A DNA stretch of 64,000 nt from Agrobacterium tumefaciens (GTDB lineage Bacteria; Pseudomonadota; Alphaproteobacteria; Rhizobiales; Rhizobiaceae). Positions 48,364 through 57,201 of this stretch are shown piece by piece. Every line of letters starts with the position of its first letter. The stretch's first letter is position 1. The stretch is taken from assembly GCF_017726655.1 (NCBI RefSeq), contig NZ_CP072309.1, forward strand, positions 1,422,501 to 1,486,500, read 5' to 3'. Position numbers and translations under genes: made by a program. The notes beneath the pieces are model-generated. The model was not told the origin of the DNA and did not search any database. It saw only the letters and a list, made by a program, of their open reading frames with translations.

Positions 48364-49143
48364 ATGAAGAAACTCATCCTCGCGGCCTCGCTCGCCGCTC
48401 TCTTCACCGCCGGTCAGGCGCTGGCGGAGACCATCAAGATCGGCGTCACCCCCGCCGAACACGCGCAGATCATGGAGCAGGTGAAGAAGATCGCCGCCGC
48501 CAAGGGCCTCGACATCGATATCGTCGAATTCTCCGATTACGTCGTGCCGAACCAGGCGCTGAATGACGGCGAGCTGCAGGCGAACTCCTTCCAGCACCAG
48601 CCTTACCTCGACAACCAGATCGCTGACCGCAAATTCGATCTCGTCAGCGTCGGCACCACCATCACCACTCCGATGGGCGTTTATTCGAAGAAGGTGAAGA
48701 GCCTTGACGAGTTGAAGGATGGCGCGACGGTCGGTATTCCGAACGATCCGACCAATGGCGGCCGTGCACTGCTGGTTCTCGCCTCCAAGGGCGTGATCAA
48801 GGTGAAGGAAGAGGCCGGTCTGAAGGTAACGCCTGCCGACATCACCGAAAACCCGAAGAACATCCAGATCGTCGAGCTCGACGCTGCCCAGCTGCCGCGC
48901 TCGCTTGACGATACCGACGCTTCGGTCATCAACACCAACTACGCCACGGCTGCCGGCCTGAACCCGAAAAAAGATTCCATCGCCATCGAAAGCGAAAAGT
49001 CTCCTTACGCGAATGTCATCGCTGTTCGTGCACAGGATAAGGACAAGCCCTGGGTAAAAACGTTGGTCGAATCCTACCAGAGCCCGGAAGTGAAGGCTTT
49101 CATCCTGGAGAAATATAACGGCACGGTCATCCCGTCCTGGTAA
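48364..49143 (+). CDS. metQ: Methionine-binding periplasmic protein
   Basis: Substrate-binding protein of 259 residues of the NlpA/MetQ family. The signal peptide is residues 1-21 (MKKLILAASLAALFTAGQALA then ETIKIGV in pieces); there is no lipobox cysteine, so it is probably free in the periplasm rather than a lipoprotein as in E. coli. Typical parts are GVTPAEHAQIMEQV, NSFQHQPYLDNQI, GVYSKKVKSLDELKDGATV in pieces and GIPNDPTNGGRALLVL, INTNYATAAGL. Its 33-base gap from metI and the terminator after it close the operon. Confidence 0.96.
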   Translation: MKKLILAASLAALFTAGQALAETIKIGVTPAEHAQIMEQVKKIAAAKGLDIDIVEFSDYVVPNQALNDGELQANSFQHQPYLDNQIADRKFDLVSVGTTITTPMGVYSKKVKSLDELKDGATVGIPNDPTNGGRALLVLASKGVIKVKEEAGLKVTPADITENPKNIQIVELDAAQLPRSLDDTDASVINTNYATAAGLNPKKDSIAIESEKSPYANVIAVRAQDKDKPWVKTLVESYQSPEVKAFILEKYNGTVIPSW

Positions 49144-49170
49144 GAAACTTCGATTCTGACCGTTTGTTAG

Positions 49171-49200
49171 CCTCTCCCGTTCGCGGGGGAGGTTTTTGTT
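49171..49200 (+). terminator. Intrinsic terminator of the metNIQ operon
   Basis: CCTCTCCCG (49171-49179) pairs with CGGGGGAGG (49184-49192) around a TTCG tetraloop and is followed by TTTTTGTTT. It begins 28 bases after the metQ stop. It is a strong rho-independent terminator. Confidence 0.85.
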
Positions 49201-49376
49201 TAACACCAGCGGAAAACAGGTTTCCATGAAAAACCGGATGCATTTGGCGGAATGGTTTTTCACGTTTTCCGCCGGAGTACGGGTTCGTACCCTTTGTTTT
49301 TTGGGTTCGCGCGGCGGCGTGGTTTAACGGCTTTTGAATGTTTCCTTCGCAAAATGGTGCTTTCGAAGGGGGCTTT

Positions 49377-51581
49377 ATGCGCATTGCGCCGCGCAACATT
49401 GGAGATTATCTGCCGGTCGGCCGTAGAACTGCGGTCGGCGTTGTGCTGTCCACTTTCGCGCTCGTGCTTCTCATCGTCACTGCGCTCGTTCTCTCCGCCC
49501 TCAGTCAGGTCCGCGAGAAGACAAATCTGCTCGATAATGCCCGTTCCCGTGAGACGACGGCGGGCGCTCTCGTGACATTTCGTGAGCAACTTGGCGCAAC
49601 CCTGAACGACTACGCCGCCTGGGACGATGCCGCCGACAATATTTATGCGGCCGATCGCTACGACTGGGTGTCGAGCAATTATGGTGACGCGACCGTCAAT
49701 AACGATCTTTTCGATACAGCCATCGTCATCGACGAGGGTGGCAGGGCTCGCATGGCCTACCAGAACGGTAAGCCGGTGGCGTGGACCTATGATACATATT
49801 TCTCCGGTGGGCTGACGGAGATGATAGCGGCTGCCCGGATCATGCCTGCCGGCATGAACGCACAGGTGACGGGCTTCGTCAAAACTCAGGACGGTATCGC
49901 CGCTGCCGGGGTCGCTCTCATACGGTTGAAGTCGGGGGCATTGCCATCGGTGGTGTCGGAGCGTCGTTATCTGATTTTCGCCCGTCATCTCAAACAGGCT
50001 ACAGTGGACAAGCTTGCTCGAAACTACGTGATCGAGGGGCTGGAACTGAGGTACGGAGAGGAACCTACCGCCAACCACGTCGATATCGTCAATCCCATGG
50101 GGCAGGTGCTGGCGAATCTCGTCTGGCGCTCACATCTCCCGGGAGACGTCAGTTTTCATGAGGCGCGGCCAGTCGTGTTTACGGCGCTTGGCATCGCGGG
50201 CACATTCTTTCTCGTGCTTCTTCTCATCGGTTCGGCCACGCTCGATCGGCTGAAGGCCGATGAAGCAGCGGCGCGGGAGGAGGCGCTGCGCGATCGGTTG
50301 AGCGGGCTCGACAACCGTGCGGGCCTCTTTGCGCGGGTGAACCGTATGGTGGGTAAGGCCCGCCAGGACAGGACCGATATCAAGCTGCTTTATCTCGATC
50401 TCGATGGTTTCAAGGAAATCAACGACGCCTACGGTCATGCCGCCGGCGATCGGCTGATCAAGGGCGTGGCGGCGGCGCTGAAGGTGCTGGTGCCGGAAGG
50501 GGCCGTTCTCGCGCGGCTCGGCGGTGACGAATTCGCAATCGCCATCCAGGGCACAGATGTCTGGACCGAGGGCCGCAAACTGTGTCTGGCGCTTCTCGAA
50601 CTGTTCACGGAACCCATCAGCATCGGGGACCGTGTGGCAAGCATCGGCTGCAGCATTGGAACGTCGATCTCCCGCGCCGGAGATATCAACGGCGAAGAGT
50701 TGCTGCGGCGCGCGGACATGGCCATGTATCAGGCCAAGGAGAGCGGGCGGGGCCGTTATGTTTCCTATGAGTTGAAGATGGATGCGCTGCGTGAGGAGAA
50801 ACTGCAGCTCGAGGCCGATCTTCGCGCCGCAATCCTCAACGAAGAGATCAAGGTCGTCTATCAGCCTGTCGTGAATGCTGCCACACGCCACATAACCGGG
50901 GTAGAGGCTCTTGCCCGCTGGCAGCGACCTGGTTACGGCTTTGTGCCGCCCGATATCTTCATTGGCGCCGCCGAAAGCAGCGGACTGATAGACCGGCTGG
51001 GCCTTCTCGTCCTGCACAAGGCCTGCGAGACGGCAAGGCAATGGCCGTCCATCAAATTGTCGGTGAATATTTCTCCCGTCCAGTTCCGCAATCCTGCTTT
51101 TTCAAGGCATGTGGCGGATATTCTCGAGGAGACCCAAACACCACCCGAAAGGCTGCGGCTCGAAATGACGGAAGGCTACTTCATTCAGCATCCGGAACGT
51201 GCGAGCGCAGCCATCGAAAAGCTGAAGCAGCTCGGCCTGCACATTGCGCTTGACGATTTTGGTGCGGGCTTTGCGAGCGTCGGATATCTCCGCCGCTTCG
51301 GTTTCGACCGCATGAAGATCGACCGGTCGCTCGTCATGGCGCTCGAGCAGGGGGGCAAATCACTGGAAATGCTCCAGGCCACCGTGGCGCTCGCAAAGTC
51401 GCTCGATATTCCGGTCACTGCCGAAGGCGTGGAAACCGAAGAACAGGCGGCGATCCTGCATCTGTGCGGCTGCGATGAATTGCAGGGTTACCTGTTCTCG
51501 AAACCGGTTGCGGCGGAAGAGATCGCTGCCCTCCTGGACGGGCAGGATACGCCGCTTTTTGCGTTGCGGGCAGGCGCGTGA
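49377..51581 (+). CDS. Membrane CHASE4-GGDEF-EAL protein (cyclic-di-GMP synthase/phosphodiesterase)
   Basis: Protein of 734 residues. TM1 (about 17-42), a periplasmic CHASE4 sensor (NDYAAWDDAADNIYAADRYDWV in pieces), TM2 (about 265-288), GGDEF (about 300-470) and EAL (about 485-730). The diguanylate cyclase signature RLGGDEFAI is intact near residue 381, and the phosphodiesterase residues are intact: GVEALARW near 508, SVNISP, EMTEGYF, LDDFGAG and EGVETEEQA. The product-inhibition RxxD site before GGDEF is missing. It can therefore have either or both activities. The ATG at 49377 follows AAGGGGG; an ATG at 49338 has no such site. It stands alone. Confidence 0.95.
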   Translation: MRIAPRNIGDYLPVGRRTAVGVVLSTFALVLLIVTALVLSALSQVREKTNLLDNARSRETTAGALVTFREQLGATLNDYAAWDDAADNIYAADRYDWVSSNYGDATVNNDLFDTAIVIDEGGRARMAYQNGKPVAWTYDTYFSGGLTEMIAAARIMPAGMNAQVTGFVKTQDGIAAAGVALIRLKSGALPSVVSERRYLIFARHLKQATVDKLARNYVIEGLELRYGEEPTANHVDIVNPMGQVLANLVWRSHLPGDVSFHEARPVVFTALGIAGTFFLVLLLIGSATLDRLKADEAAAREEALRDRLSGLDNRAGLFARVNRMVGKARQDRTDIKLLYLDLDGFKEINDAYGHAAGDRLIKGVAAALKVLVPEGAVLARLGGDEFAIAIQGTDVWTEGRKLCLALLELFTEPISIGDRVASIGCSIGTSISRAGDINGEELLRRADMAMYQAKESGRGRYVSYELKMDALREEKLQLEADLRAAILNEEIKVVYQPVVNAATRHITGVEALARWQRPGYGFVPPDIFIGAAESSGLIDRLGLLVLHKACETARQWPSIKLSVNISPVQFRNPAFSRHVADILEETQTPPERLRLEMTEGYFIQHPERASAAIEKLKQLGLHIALDDFGAGFASVGYLRRFGFDRMKIDRSLVMALEQGGKSLEMLQATVALAKSLDIPVTAEGVETEEQAAILHLCGCDELQGYLFSKPVAAEEIAALLDGQDTPLFALRAGA

Positions 51582-51630
51582 GGCTGATTACTTCCACCCA
51601 TTCTTGATCACCTGAAGGTGCGGCCCATTT

Positions 51631-51747
51631 CTTCTCCCCGCCGGGGAGAAGGTGGCCCGAAGGGTCGGATGAGGGGGCACGTTGCCGGATTTCGGAGAGC
51701 TTGCCCCCTCATCCCGCTGCCGCGGACTTCTCCCCGGCGGGGAGAAG
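51631..51747. repeat. Palindromic intergenic element (CTTCTCCCC type)
   Basis: The element is bordered by two 21-base self-complementary blocks (51631-51651 and 51727-51747, CTTCTCCCCGCCGGGGAGAA type) and contains a further inverted repeat (GGATGAGGGGGCA at 51667-51679 and its reverse complement at 51702-51714). It is a non-coding dispersed repeat of the Rhizobiales kind located between the convergent GGDEF-EAL and trhO genes. Confidence 0.75.
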
Positions 51748-51808
51748 AAACACACGGCACCCGCTCAAACAAACCCCAACTGTTATGCAGTCAGATCGCC
51801 GCCCGGGC

Positions 51809-52753
51809 TTAGCGCCCCAGATGTCGCTCGCCGCGCTTCTTCGCCAGTTCGATCTGCTGCTGCCGGTCGCGGAACCGCTGGCGGTCGTCTTCGCTTCGCT
51901 CGTCGTAACAGCTCGGGCAGGACACGCCTTCCTCGAATTTGGGTGACAGGCGCACTTCCGGCGTGATCGGGTTGCGGCAGGCGTGGCAGAGCTGGTGATC
52001 GCCTTCGGCAAGGCCGTGGACGACGGAGACGCGCTCATCGAAGACGAAGCAGGCGCCTTCCCAGAGACTTTCTTCTTCCGGCACCTCTTCCAGATATTTC
52101 AGGATGCCGCCCTTGAGGTGATAGACCTCATCGAAACCCTGTTCCTTCATGAAGGCCGTGGCCTTTTCGCAGCGAATGCCGCCGGTGCAATACATGGCAA
52201 TTTTCGGCTTGTTGTGCAGGCCGGGATTGTTTTTCACCCAATCGGGAAACTCGCGGAATGTTTTCGTCTTCGGATCGACTGCCCCCTTGAAGACGCCGAT
52301 GGCGGTCTCATAATCATTGCGGGTGTCGATGACGATGGTATCCGGGTCGGAGATCAGCTCATTCCAGTCGCGGGGGTCGACATAGGTGCCGACGATGCGG
52401 TTCGGATCGATATCCGGCACGCCCATCGTCACGATCTCTTTCTTGAGCTTCACCTTCAGGCGCACGAAAGGCATGTGCGAAGCGCGGCTTTCCTTGTGCT
52501 CCAAAGCCGCGAATTCCGGTTGAGCGCGAAGGAAGGAGAGCACGGCGTGAACGCCCGCGTCAGACCCGGCAATCGTGCCGTTGATGCCCTCGGCGGCCAA
52601 GAGTAGCGTCCCCTTGACGCCGTCCACCTGGCAAAGTGAAAGCAAGGGATCGCGCAGGCTCTCGAACCGCGGCAGGCGGGCGAAATGATAAAGCGCGGCC
52701 ACAAGGAAATCGCCAGAGGCTTCCGGGCGGGGGAGAATGGTCGTGTCGGTCAT
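51809..52753 (-). CDS. trhO: tRNA uridine-34 hydroxylase (TrhO, rhodanese family)
   Basis: Rhodanese-like protein of 314 residues that makes 5-hydroxyuridine at the wobble base of some tRNAs, by oxygen-dependent reaction. The N-terminal region has [26 protein letters not shown] in pieces; the rhodanese domain has [19 protein letters not shown] and the active cysteine in [16 protein letters not shown]; the C-terminal region has [13 protein letters not shown] and two CxxC-like pairs (CHACRNP, CPSCYDE) that likely bind zinc. The ATG at 52753 is preferred to one 12 codons earlier. Gene order gives no further information. Confidence 0.93.
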   Translation of the reverse strand: MTDTTILPRPEASGDFLVAALYHFARLPRFESLRDPLLSLCQVDGVKGTLLLAAEGINGTIAGSDAGVHAVLSFLRAQPEFAALEHKESRASHMPFVRLKVKLKKEIVTMGVPDIDPNRIVGTYVDPRDWNELISDPDTIVIDTRNDYETAIGVFKGAVDPKTKTFREFPDWVKNNPGLHNKPKIAMYCTGGIRCEKATAFMKEQGFDEVYHLKGGILKYLEEVPEEESLWEGACFVFDERVSVVHGLAEGDHQLCHACRNPITPEVRLSPKFEEGVSCPSCYDERSEDDRQRFRDRQQQIELAKKRGERHLGR

Positions 52754-52898
52754 GGGCGCTGAAATACAGCGGCGGCGGCTGCAAAGCAATATTTATCAGC
52801 GGGGAGCGGTATTTTGAAAATCGTCAAATATCCGAGATAGACGGGCGATTGGCAGGCGGCCCATGCCTCAAGCCCGAGATGGCAAAACCTCTCTTCCA

Positions 52899-52980
52899 TC
52901 ATCCTTGCGCTTGCCCCAAGGATCTAATCACGTCGCATAAACCGACACGTTGCAGATCTTCGGGACAAGCCCGAGGATGA
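52899..52980. repeat. Inverted repeat element between trhO and the CHAD gene
   Basis: Arms 52899-52925 and 52954-52980 are about 27 bases long and roughly 80 percent complementary (ATCCTTGCGCTTG against CAAGCCCGAGGAT), with 28 bases between. This is another short palindromic repeat of Rhizobiales type. The remainder of the 273-base gap holds nothing else I can name. Confidence 0.55.
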
Positions 52981-53026
52981 CGCCGATTGTGGTCTACGCT
53001 CTTTCCCCAACATCTCCGTCTTCGGC

Positions 53027-53935
53027 CTACTTGGCCGCCTGCCGCCACAACAGCCCGACGATGCGACCCTCCTTGCGGGCGGGTCCAGAAAACACCTCGT
53101 CGGCCAGTTCGAGGGCTTCGGCTCGCAGTGCCTGCTGCCTTTCGATGATCGCGTCGAGAAGCAGTGCCAGCCGTTCACCATTGCCGAAGCGATCCGGTTC
53201 GCGGTCGGCAACGGCGGCGAGAACCGAGAGGTCGTGCTCGTGGCCGAGAATTGAGACCAGCCGCTTGGCATCGGCCCGTTTGGCACGCATGGCGGATGGC
53301 CAGAGTGATCGCATCAAGCCCAGATGCGTCCCATAGGCTTGAGAAGCCTTGCGCAGATCATGGAAATGCTCGACGCCGGCCTGTTCGTGGCAATGGGCGA
53401 GGGCTTTTCTTGCTTTTTTGCCCTGTTTGGACCATCCGGTTCTCACCAGTCGTGTGGTCGCTTTCAACTCATCGGGCAGCGACACAGCACCGAGTTTTTT
53501 GCGTGCCTCTTTGCAAGCGTCAACGGCGGCGGACATTGCGTCGCCGAGACCGCACTCCTGTTTTAAAATGTCATCGCGGCGGATGCGCAGCATGGCAGTG
53601 ATCGAGCGCAGCGCGTCACCCTGTGCATCAGAGCGCGCGAAAGTCTCGAGATATTCCGCCGTTTCGACAAGTGCGGTTGCGTCCCGCGCGACGGCGAAAG
53701 AGCGAGCGATATCACGAATACGGGCATTTTCCTCGCGCACGAAGCCCGGCGCGGCGCTGCGGAGGAGGCGGTAGAGCGCCCGCAATCGCTTGAAACGTTT
53801 GCGAGCCTCGTGTACCGCCGCATGTGACCCAGCCGTATTGTCTCCAAGTATTGCGATCGCATCATCGATCAACGCCAGCCCCAAACGGTGGACTTCTTCG
53901 CTGAACGGTTTTTCAGGATCAATTCTGAATGACAT
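53027..53935 (-). CDS. CHAD-domain protein (polyphosphate-binding)
   Basis: Helical protein of 302 residues. The CHAD domain spans nearly the whole length, with conserved basic helices (HEARKRFKRLRALYRLLR near residue 45, DLRKASQAYGTHLGLM in the second half). CHAD domains have a basic groove that binds polyphosphate granules. It overlaps the CYTH gene by 17 bases on the same strand; pairing of CHAD and CYTH proteins is widespread in bacteria and often found as a fusion. Role in phosphate or polyphosphate handling is inferred. Confidence 0.93.
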   Translation of the reverse strand: MSFRIDPEKPFSEEVHRLGLALIDDAIAILGDNTAGSHAAVHEARKRFKRLRALYRLLRSAAPGFVREENARIRDIARSFAVARDATALVETAEYLETFARSDAQGDALRSITAMLRIRRDDILKQECGLGDAMSAAVDACKEARKKLGAVSLPDELKATTRLVRTGWSKQGKKARKALAHCHEQAGVEHFHDLRKASQAYGTHLGLMRSLWPSAMRAKRADAKRLVSILGHEHDLSVLAAVADREPDRFGNGERLALLLDAIIERQQALRAEALELADEVFSGPARKEGRIVGLLWRQAAK

Positions 53936-54404
53936 CCGTCAGGTCTCCCTGCGGATCCATGGCGAGCGACTGGTTGGAAAAGCGACGGTCTCCGGTGACT
54001 TCCCTGCCTAACCATGCCGGTAAATCAGGATCCGCATTCTCATCGTGCATCTCCACCTCAGCGACGACCAATCCCTCATACTGGCCTTCAAATACGTCGA
54101 TTTCCCAGGTAAAGCCGCCATGCTCCACCGTGTGGCGCGTCTTCTCTATCACCACACCGGGGGCGCTCTGCATGAGTTCTTCGGCGTCTTCGAGGGGAAT
54201 GGCATATTCATATTCGTCGCGCACCAGAGCGCTGGCACCAATCTTGACGGTCAGTGTGGCGTCGCGCCGGTCGACGATCCTGACCCGGACCGAGCGGTCT
54301 TCCATCGAGGCGACATACGCCTGCCGAAAAGCCATGCTACGCGTGACCTGATTGCGCCATTCGCCACGCGCGACAAGAAACTTCCGTTCGATTTCCTTGG
54401 CCAT
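53919..54404 (-). CDS. CYTH-domain protein (triphosphate-tunnel metalloenzyme)
   Basis: Protein of 161 residues with the signature EIERKFLV at residues 4-11 and the alternating charged tunnel residues RQAYVA, SVRVRIVDRR, TLTVKIG and EYEYAIP, WEIDVFEGQYEGLVVAEVEM in pieces. Enzymes of this group hydrolyse inorganic triphosphate or related compounds with Mg. It is upstream of and overlaps the CHAD gene. ThiTPase or adenylate cyclase (CyaB) activities are family alternatives. Confidence 0.92.
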   Translation of the reverse strand: MAKEIERKFLVARGEWRNQVTRSMAFRQAYVASMEDRSVRVRIVDRRDATLTVKIGASALVRDEYEYAIPLEDAEELMQSAPGVVIEKTRHTVEHGGFTWEIDVFEGQYEGLVVAEVEMHDENADPDLPAWLGREVTGDRRFSNQSLAMDPQGDLTDVIQN

Positions 54405-54573
54405 GCTCTCTCCGCAAACTGGTGCGTCAGGTTATCGTAATATCGGACTGCGATGAAGCGAATTGGTTGGGGTCGCGGGCAAAAATGCGATGGTCGCGCC
54501 TCGACATGACCGCCGTGGCAGGCTAATCGATAAACAGAATTTCAATCGTTTCAATCCCTCAAGGAGGCTTGTC

Positions 54574-55212
54574 TTGGCCCAGGATTCCGAAAAACTTCTC
54601 TCCATTCTCAAGCTCCAGCCTGTTGTTCCGGTGCTGATCGTGGATGATGCCGCTTCCGCCGTGCCTTTGGCGCGCGCTTTGGTGGCAGGCGGCCTGAAGG
54701 CAATTGAAATCACCATGCGCACGCCTGCGGCACTCGATGCCATCCGCGCCGTTGCTGCGGAAGTCGAAGGCGCCAATGTCGGTGCTGGCACCATTCTCAA
54801 TGCGAAAGATTTTGAAGCGGCCGCCGAAGCAGGCTCCACCTTCATTGTCAGCCCCGGCATCAATAAAAGCGTGCTGGATGCCGCGCGCGGCTCCAAGGTG
54901 CCGCTGCTTCCGGGGGCTGCCACCGCCAGCGAAGTCATGGCGCTGCGCGACGAAGGCTACAAGGTGCTGAAGTTTTTCCCGGCCGAACAGGCTGGCGGCG
55001 CACCTTACCTCAAGGCGCTGTCGTCGCCGCTCGCCGGTACCGTCTTCTGCCCGACCGGCAGCGTGTCGCTGAAGAATGCCAATGATTATCTGGCGCTGCC
55101 AAACGTCGTCTGCGTCGGCGGTTCTTGGGTTGCCCCACGCGAACTGGTGGCAACCGGCGATTGGGCGGGCATCACCAAGCTCGCCGCCGAAGCGGCTGCG
55201 CTGCGCGCCTGA
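54574..55212 (+). CDS. eda: 2-dehydro-3-deoxy-phosphogluconate (KDPG) aldolase
   Basis: Entner-Doudoroff aldolase, 212 residues (E. coli 213), splitting KDPG to pyruvate and glyceraldehyde-3-phosphate. It has the family EITMRTPAALDAIRAV (catalytic glutamate), the Schiff-base lysine in YKVLKFFPAEQAGG and GGSWVAPREL at the C-terminus. The start is a TTG at 54574 with a perfect AAGGAGG six bases upstream; there is no ATG in a better place. No edd gene is nearby. It is divergent from the CYTH-CHAD pair and ends at a strong hairpin. Confidence 0.95.
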   Translation: MAQDSEKLLSILKLQPVVPVLIVDDAASAVPLARALVAGGLKAIEITMRTPAALDAIRAVAAEVEGANVGAGTILNAKDFEAAAEAGSTFIVSPGINKSVLDAARGSKVPLLPGAATASEVMALRDEGYKVLKFFPAEQAGGAPYLKALSSPLAGTVFCPTGSVSLKNANDYLALPNVVCVGGSWVAPRELVATGDWAGITKLAAEAAALRA

Positions 55213-55221
55213 TTTGTCTCC

Positions 55222-55259
55222 TGTCAAACCCGTTCACGAAGGCGTGAGCGGGTTTGACA
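55222..55259 (+). terminator. Long stem-loop after eda
   Basis: A 17-base stem (55222-55238 with 55243-55259; TGTCAAACCCG and CGGGTTTGACA at its base) with a four-base loop begins 9 bases after the eda stop. Only TTTG follows it, so it could work as a terminator or as an RNA 3' end stabiliser. Confidence 0.6.
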
Positions 55260-55320
55260 TTTGTATTCGGCCCACGGCTTCCTATCTCCCCAGTAGATTT
55301 GACCTCTACAGGAGATTTTG

Positions 55321-56016
55321 ATGTTCGACGCCAAGAAGCTTCTTGAACAATTCCTCGGCTCCCAGGTGCCGGGCCTTTCGGGAAGCGTCCGTGACAGAGC
55401 CGGGCAGGCCGCCGAAATCGCAAAAAATAATCCGATGAAGGCAGGCGCGCTCGCCGCCGCCATTCTCGGCACTAAGACCGGCCGCAAGCTCGCCGGCAAT
55501 GTCGCCACCATCGGGGGCGTGGCTGCGATCGCCGGCCTCGGTTATCTCGCTTACAAGAATTACAAATCAGGACAGGCGCCTGAAGTTGCGCCGAAACCCG
55601 AGCCGGAGCTTCTCGCCCCGCCGGCCGATTCCGCCTTCCACCCGCAATCGCCGGCTCTTTCCAATGACTTTGCTCTGAAGCTCATCCAGGCGATGATCGC
55701 CGCCGCCAAGGCGGACGGTCATATCGATGAGAAGGAGCGCGCCAATATCATGGACAAGGTGCAGGTCTCCGGCCTCGATAGCGAAGCCGAGCGTTTCCTC
55801 GAAAAGGAACTGGCCGATCCGCTCGACATCAACGCGCTGGTGGCCGCTGCGCGGACGGAAGAGCAGAAGGTGGAGCTTTACACCGCCTCACGGCTCGCCA
55901 TCGAGGCGGATACGCGGGCGGAGCGGGGCTATCTCGATCTTCTTGCCGGGCGGCTTGGGTTGCCGGATTCACTGGTGGATCACATCGAGGCGACGGTGGT
56001 GGCTGCGAAGGCTTGA
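55321..56016 (+). CDS. TerB/DUF533-family protein
   Basis: Protein of 231 residues. The first 40 residues are amphipathic; a hydrophobic segment around residues 58-78 (VATIGGVAAIAGLGYLAYK) suggests a membrane anchor; a Pro/Ala-rich linker (PEVAPKPEPELLAPPAD) follows; and residues about 115-230 match the DUF533/TerB-like helical domain (LKLIQAMIAAAKADGHIDEKER with the acidic D-x-D-like GHIDEKER). TerB-like domains bind metals in tellurite-resistance systems, but the function of this subgroup is unknown. The ATG at 55321 has an AGGAG site. It stands alone between the hairpin and a palindromic element. Confidence 0.87.
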   Translation: MFDAKKLLEQFLGSQVPGLSGSVRDRAGQAAEIAKNNPMKAGALAAAILGTKTGRKLAGNVATIGGVAAIAGLGYLAYKNYKSGQAPEVAPKPEPELLAPPADSAFHPQSPALSNDFALKLIQAMIAAAKADGHIDEKERANIMDKVQVSGLDSEAERFLEKELADPLDINALVAAARTEEQKVELYTASRLAIEADTRAERGYLDLLAGRLGLPDSLVDHIEATVVAAKA

Positions 56017-56041
56017 GGTAGGCCTCGGCGGGCGCGGTTCA

Positions 56042-56195
56042 CCCCCCTCGGCCCTGCCGGGCATCTTCCCTTCAAGGGGGGAGATCGACAAGCGGCTATG
56101 TCTTAGCTCTCTCACCGTTTATGGATGAAGTGCTGGTAGCGCCTCTTGCTGATCTCCCCCTTGAGGGGGAGATGCCCGGCAGGGCCGAGGGGGGA
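56042..56195. repeat. Long inverted-repeat element (154 bases)
   Basis: Arms at 56042-56086 and 56151-56195 are about 45 bases each and nearly perfect inverted copies (CCTCGGCCCTGCCGGGCATC against GATGCCCGGCAGGGCCGAGG), with a 64-base centre. This looks like a MITE-like or REP-type mobile palindrome. It contains no ORF. It lies between the TerB-like gene and the GNAT gene. Confidence 0.8.
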
Positions 56196-56291
56196 GCCAC
56201 GCCCGCCAAAGCCACCGCATCCCACGCTACTTCCACTGTTGTCATCCCGCCTCGCTTGCCCTAATCCTTCTCCCAGCAAATGGGGAAGAGA

Positions 56292-56978
56292 ATGCGCGAT
56301 CTGAGTGATTTTAAGGGATGTCCGGCACCGCAGCCGGTGGTGCTGAAGGGTCGTTACGTCACGGCCGAGCCGTTTGATCGCGAAAAACACCTCACAAGGC
56401 TCTGGGACGCCCTTGGCGGCGAGGGCGTGAATGCGCTGCTCAGATATTTCCCGCAAAGCGCCTTTCCCGATGCCGATGCCTTTGGTGACTGGCTTGTCGG
56501 CTCGGGCGAAAAACTCAACTGGGTCACGCTGATCTTCGTTGAAAACGCCACCGGCGACGTTGTCGGCATGGCGAGCTACATGCGTCCAGATCCTGCCAAT
56601 GGCGTGGTCGAGGTTGGCTCGGTCGCCCATGGCGCGAAGATGAAGCGCTCGCCACTTGCCACCGAGGCGCATTACCTGATGGCGAAACATGTGTTCGAGG
56701 ATCTCGGCTATCGCCGTTACGAGTGGAAATGCCACAACGAAAACGAGCCCTCGAAGACAACCGCGAAACGGTATGGCTTCACCTTCGAGGGCGTTTTCCG
56801 CCAGCACATGGTTGCGAAGGGCCAGAACCGCGATACCGCATGGTTTTCGATGATCGACGGCGAATGGCCGCTGATCGCCAGGGCCTTCGAAGCCTGGCTT
56901 TCGCCTGACAATTTTGGGGCCGATGGCAAACAGAAACGCAAGCTTGAGGATATTCGCGCGGAGCTTGCCAATGCCTGA
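56292..56978 (+). CDS. RimJ/RimL-type GNAT acetyltransferase
   Basis: Acetyltransferase of 228 residues of the RimJ/RimL group. Characteristic are VGMASYMRPDPANGVVEVGSVAHGAKM in pieces, EAHYLMAKHVFEDLGYRRYEWKCHNENEPS in pieces and AKRYGFTFEGVFRQHMVAKGQNRDTAWF in pieces, ending in the family DWPLIR-like EWPLIARAFEAWL. The ATG at 56292 is preceded by GGGGAAGAG; an ATG four codons upstream at 56280 is the alternative. It acts on an unknown amine or protein N-terminus. Its stop overlaps the next gene by 8 bases. Confidence 0.92.
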   Translation: MRDLSDFKGCPAPQPVVLKGRYVTAEPFDREKHLTRLWDALGGEGVNALLRYFPQSAFPDADAFGDWLVGSGEKLNWVTLIFVENATGDVVGMASYMRPDPANGVVEVGSVAHGAKMKRSPLATEAHYLMAKHVFEDLGYRRYEWKCHNENEPSKTTAKRYGFTFEGVFRQHMVAKGQNRDTAWFSMIDGEWPLIARAFEAWLSPDNFGADGKQKRKLEDIRAELANA

Positions 56979-57201
56979 TACGCCGACATCTGAGAAAAAG
57001 GACAGGTCGCCGGCCATTGCCGCCGCCCTCATCATCGTCGGTTTCGGGATCGTGTTCTTCGTCATGCCGAAGATCATGCTCTGGCTGGGCGACTATTCGC
57101 CCTGGCTCGCCGCCGCCTTCGGCGCAGTTGCCGTGCTGTGTTTCTTCCTGCTCTTCTGGCTGCGGGCGCGCTACCAGCGCCGCCGCGATCATCAGAACTG
57201 A
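56971..57201 (+). CDS. Small membrane protein, 76 residues
   Basis: Small protein with two hydrophobic segments (about residues 13-33 and 43-63), a polar start (MPDTPTSEKKDRSP) and a basic tail RARYQRRRDHQN. It overlaps the GNAT gene by 8 bases and is probably translated from the same mRNA. It also overlaps the end of the convergent NicO gene by 10 bases. I do not recognise a named family. Confidence 0.8.
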   Translation: MPDTPTSEKKDRSPAIAAALIIVGFGIVFFVMPKIMLWLGDYSPWLAAAFGAVAVLCFFLLFWLRARYQRRRDHQN

